DNA of 64,000 nucleotides from assembly GCF_011758655.1 (NCBI RefSeq), contig NZ_JAAMPA010000001.1, positions 3,224,001-3,288,000 on the forward strand. The letters are read 5' to 3'. How positions within the stretch are numbered: position 1 is the stretch's first letter; each line of letters starts with the position of its first letter. The notes beneath the pieces are model-generated. The model saw only the letters and a list, made by a program, of their open reading frames with translations. It was not told where the DNA came from and ran no database searches. Origin of the DNA: Modestobacter marinus (GTDB lineage: Bacteria; Actinomycetota; Actinomycetes; Mycobacteriales; Geodermatophilaceae). A program made the translations under genes and the position numbers. Shown piece after piece: positions 62,266 to 64,000 of the stretch.

Positions 62266-62556
62266 TCACGCCGTCGAGGCCAGCCGCCCGGCGAGGGTGA
62301 CGTCGACGGTCAGGACGCAGGGGAGCCGGTGCAACCGGGCGACCACCAGGTCCACCTCATCGGGGGTGGCGAGCAGGTCGACGCCGACCGTCCAGCGCCC
62401 GGTGCCGGCCTCCTCGGCCGACAGGCGGGTGAAGGCGTGGTGGCGCCCGGTCAGCAGGGTGAGGACGCGCTGCAGGCCGAGCGCGTCGGTGACGACGACG
62501 CGCACCTTGGCGGCGTCGTGGGTCGTGCCGGCGTGGGTGGTGTGGCGGGGGGACAT
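62266..62556 (-). CDS. Small ACT-domain-like protein
   Basis: A 96-residue protein with the alternating pattern of one ACT domain (beta-alpha-beta-beta-alpha-beta): VRVVVTDALGLQRVLTLLTGRH, then RWTVGVDLLATPDEVDLVVARLHRL and VLTVDVTLAGRL. It resembles the ACT unit of acetolactate synthase small subunits, without their C-terminal domain. ATG 62556 has GGAGGCT upstream. It lies convergent with the DAHP synthase, so it could be an amino-acid-sensing helper, but nothing proves contact. The 260 bp to the next gene hold nothing else I can name. Confidence 0.72.
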   Translation of the reverse strand: MSPRHTTHAGTTHDAAKVRVVVTDALGLQRVLTLLTGRHHAFTRLSAEEAGTGRWTVGVDLLATPDEVDLVVARLHRLPCVLTVDVTLAGRLASTA

Positions 62557-62816
62557 GGGGAGCCTCCGGGCCGGGCGGCCCTGGTCAGCGGGGGAGCGAC
62601 CTCGATGGACGTGCCCACGGACCCGCCGGTGCGAGGGTCAGTCGCCGACGGGCCCGCACGGAATCCGCTGCCCAGCCACGGCTGCACGCTAGCCCGGAGG
62701 TGGCCCACGCCACAACCGCCGGGCCGGACCGGTGCGGCCGGGCCGCGACGTGGGGCCTGGCCGGGCACCGACCCGGTGTGGCACGGTCGCCCCACGGCCC
62801 GCCCCCGAGGAGACAC

Positions 62817-64000
<1,184 letters not shown>

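Overview
The window is very GC-rich chromosomal DNA. It has GTG and TTG starts, short overlaps between co-transcribed genes, many TetR/MarR/MerR/LacI/PaaX/PucR regulators, a QsuB-type fusion enzyme, Arr, KstD, MMPL and PP2C phosphatases. This points to a soil actinomycete. A Geodermatophilaceae-like organism is my best guess, but nothing here proves the family. I see no rRNA, tRNA, CRISPR array, transposase, phage gene or replication origin.

Layout. 1-4260: the start of an XRE/MmyB-like regulator running off the left edge, a 27-codon cupin remnant, a zinc alcohol dehydrogenase, msrA, a rifamycin ADP-ribosyltransferase (arr) and a large secreted alpha/beta hydrolase. 4728-7739: a VanZ-VanY fusion followed by an OmpR/VanR-type response regulator and a histidine kinase, a possible cell-wall D-alanyl peptidase module. 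7779-10494: a zinc ribbon protein, lycopene cyclase and an SDR reductase. 10598-20216: a hydroaromatic-acid catabolic region. A TetR regulator faces a QsuB-type 3-dehydroshikimate dehydratase fusion and a metal-ligand-free TIM-barrel protein. A convergent operon, facing a LacI regulator, encodes dctQ-dctM, a quinate/shikimate dehydrogenase, dctP and a phosphotriesterase-like hydrolase. 20492-31457: PaaX regulator, two secreted hydrolases (one frameshifted), a mini zinc ribbon, an MFS exporter, an FGGY kinase, an amidase, a lipoprotein and HupE. 31526-36787: a proline-rich HTH protein and a BVMO / alpha-beta hydrolase / SDR operon facing a PucR regulator. 36819-43427: DoxX, a DrrAB-like ABC transporter with its MerR regulator and a MerR-type promoter, a TetR with a twin-palindrome operator facing a tandemly duplicated YhgE-like membrane protein, and GtrA. 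43558-48138: a NarL-type response regulator, its sensor kinase, a degenerate ATPase-only kinase relative and an MMPL transporter. 48530-54763: TetR facing KstD across an 18-bp palindrome, a decayed marR, then ppsR-ppsA. 54782-62556: two duplicated anti-sigma-like ATPases, a GAF/PAS/PP2C phosphatase, an EAL-DICT-LOV-GGDEF c-di-GMP protein with the LOV cysteine, a class I DAHP synthase and an ACT-domain protein. 62817-64000: the 5' part of a UvrA-family ATPase running off the right edge.

Working together. The most coherent unit is 10598-20216. TRAP uptake feeds a probably NAD-linked shikimate/quinate dehydrogenase, and the product goes to QsuB to make protocatechuate; the phosphotriesterase-like enzyme may open a lactone or ester before oxidation. 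The BVMO/hydrolase/SDR operon fits alcohol to ketone to ester to acid plus alcohol. The 54782-60812 block links sensory PP2C/anti-sigma switching and blue-light c-di-GMP signalling by position only. Functions come from motif reading without database searches, and short leaderless or decayed genes could have been missed.
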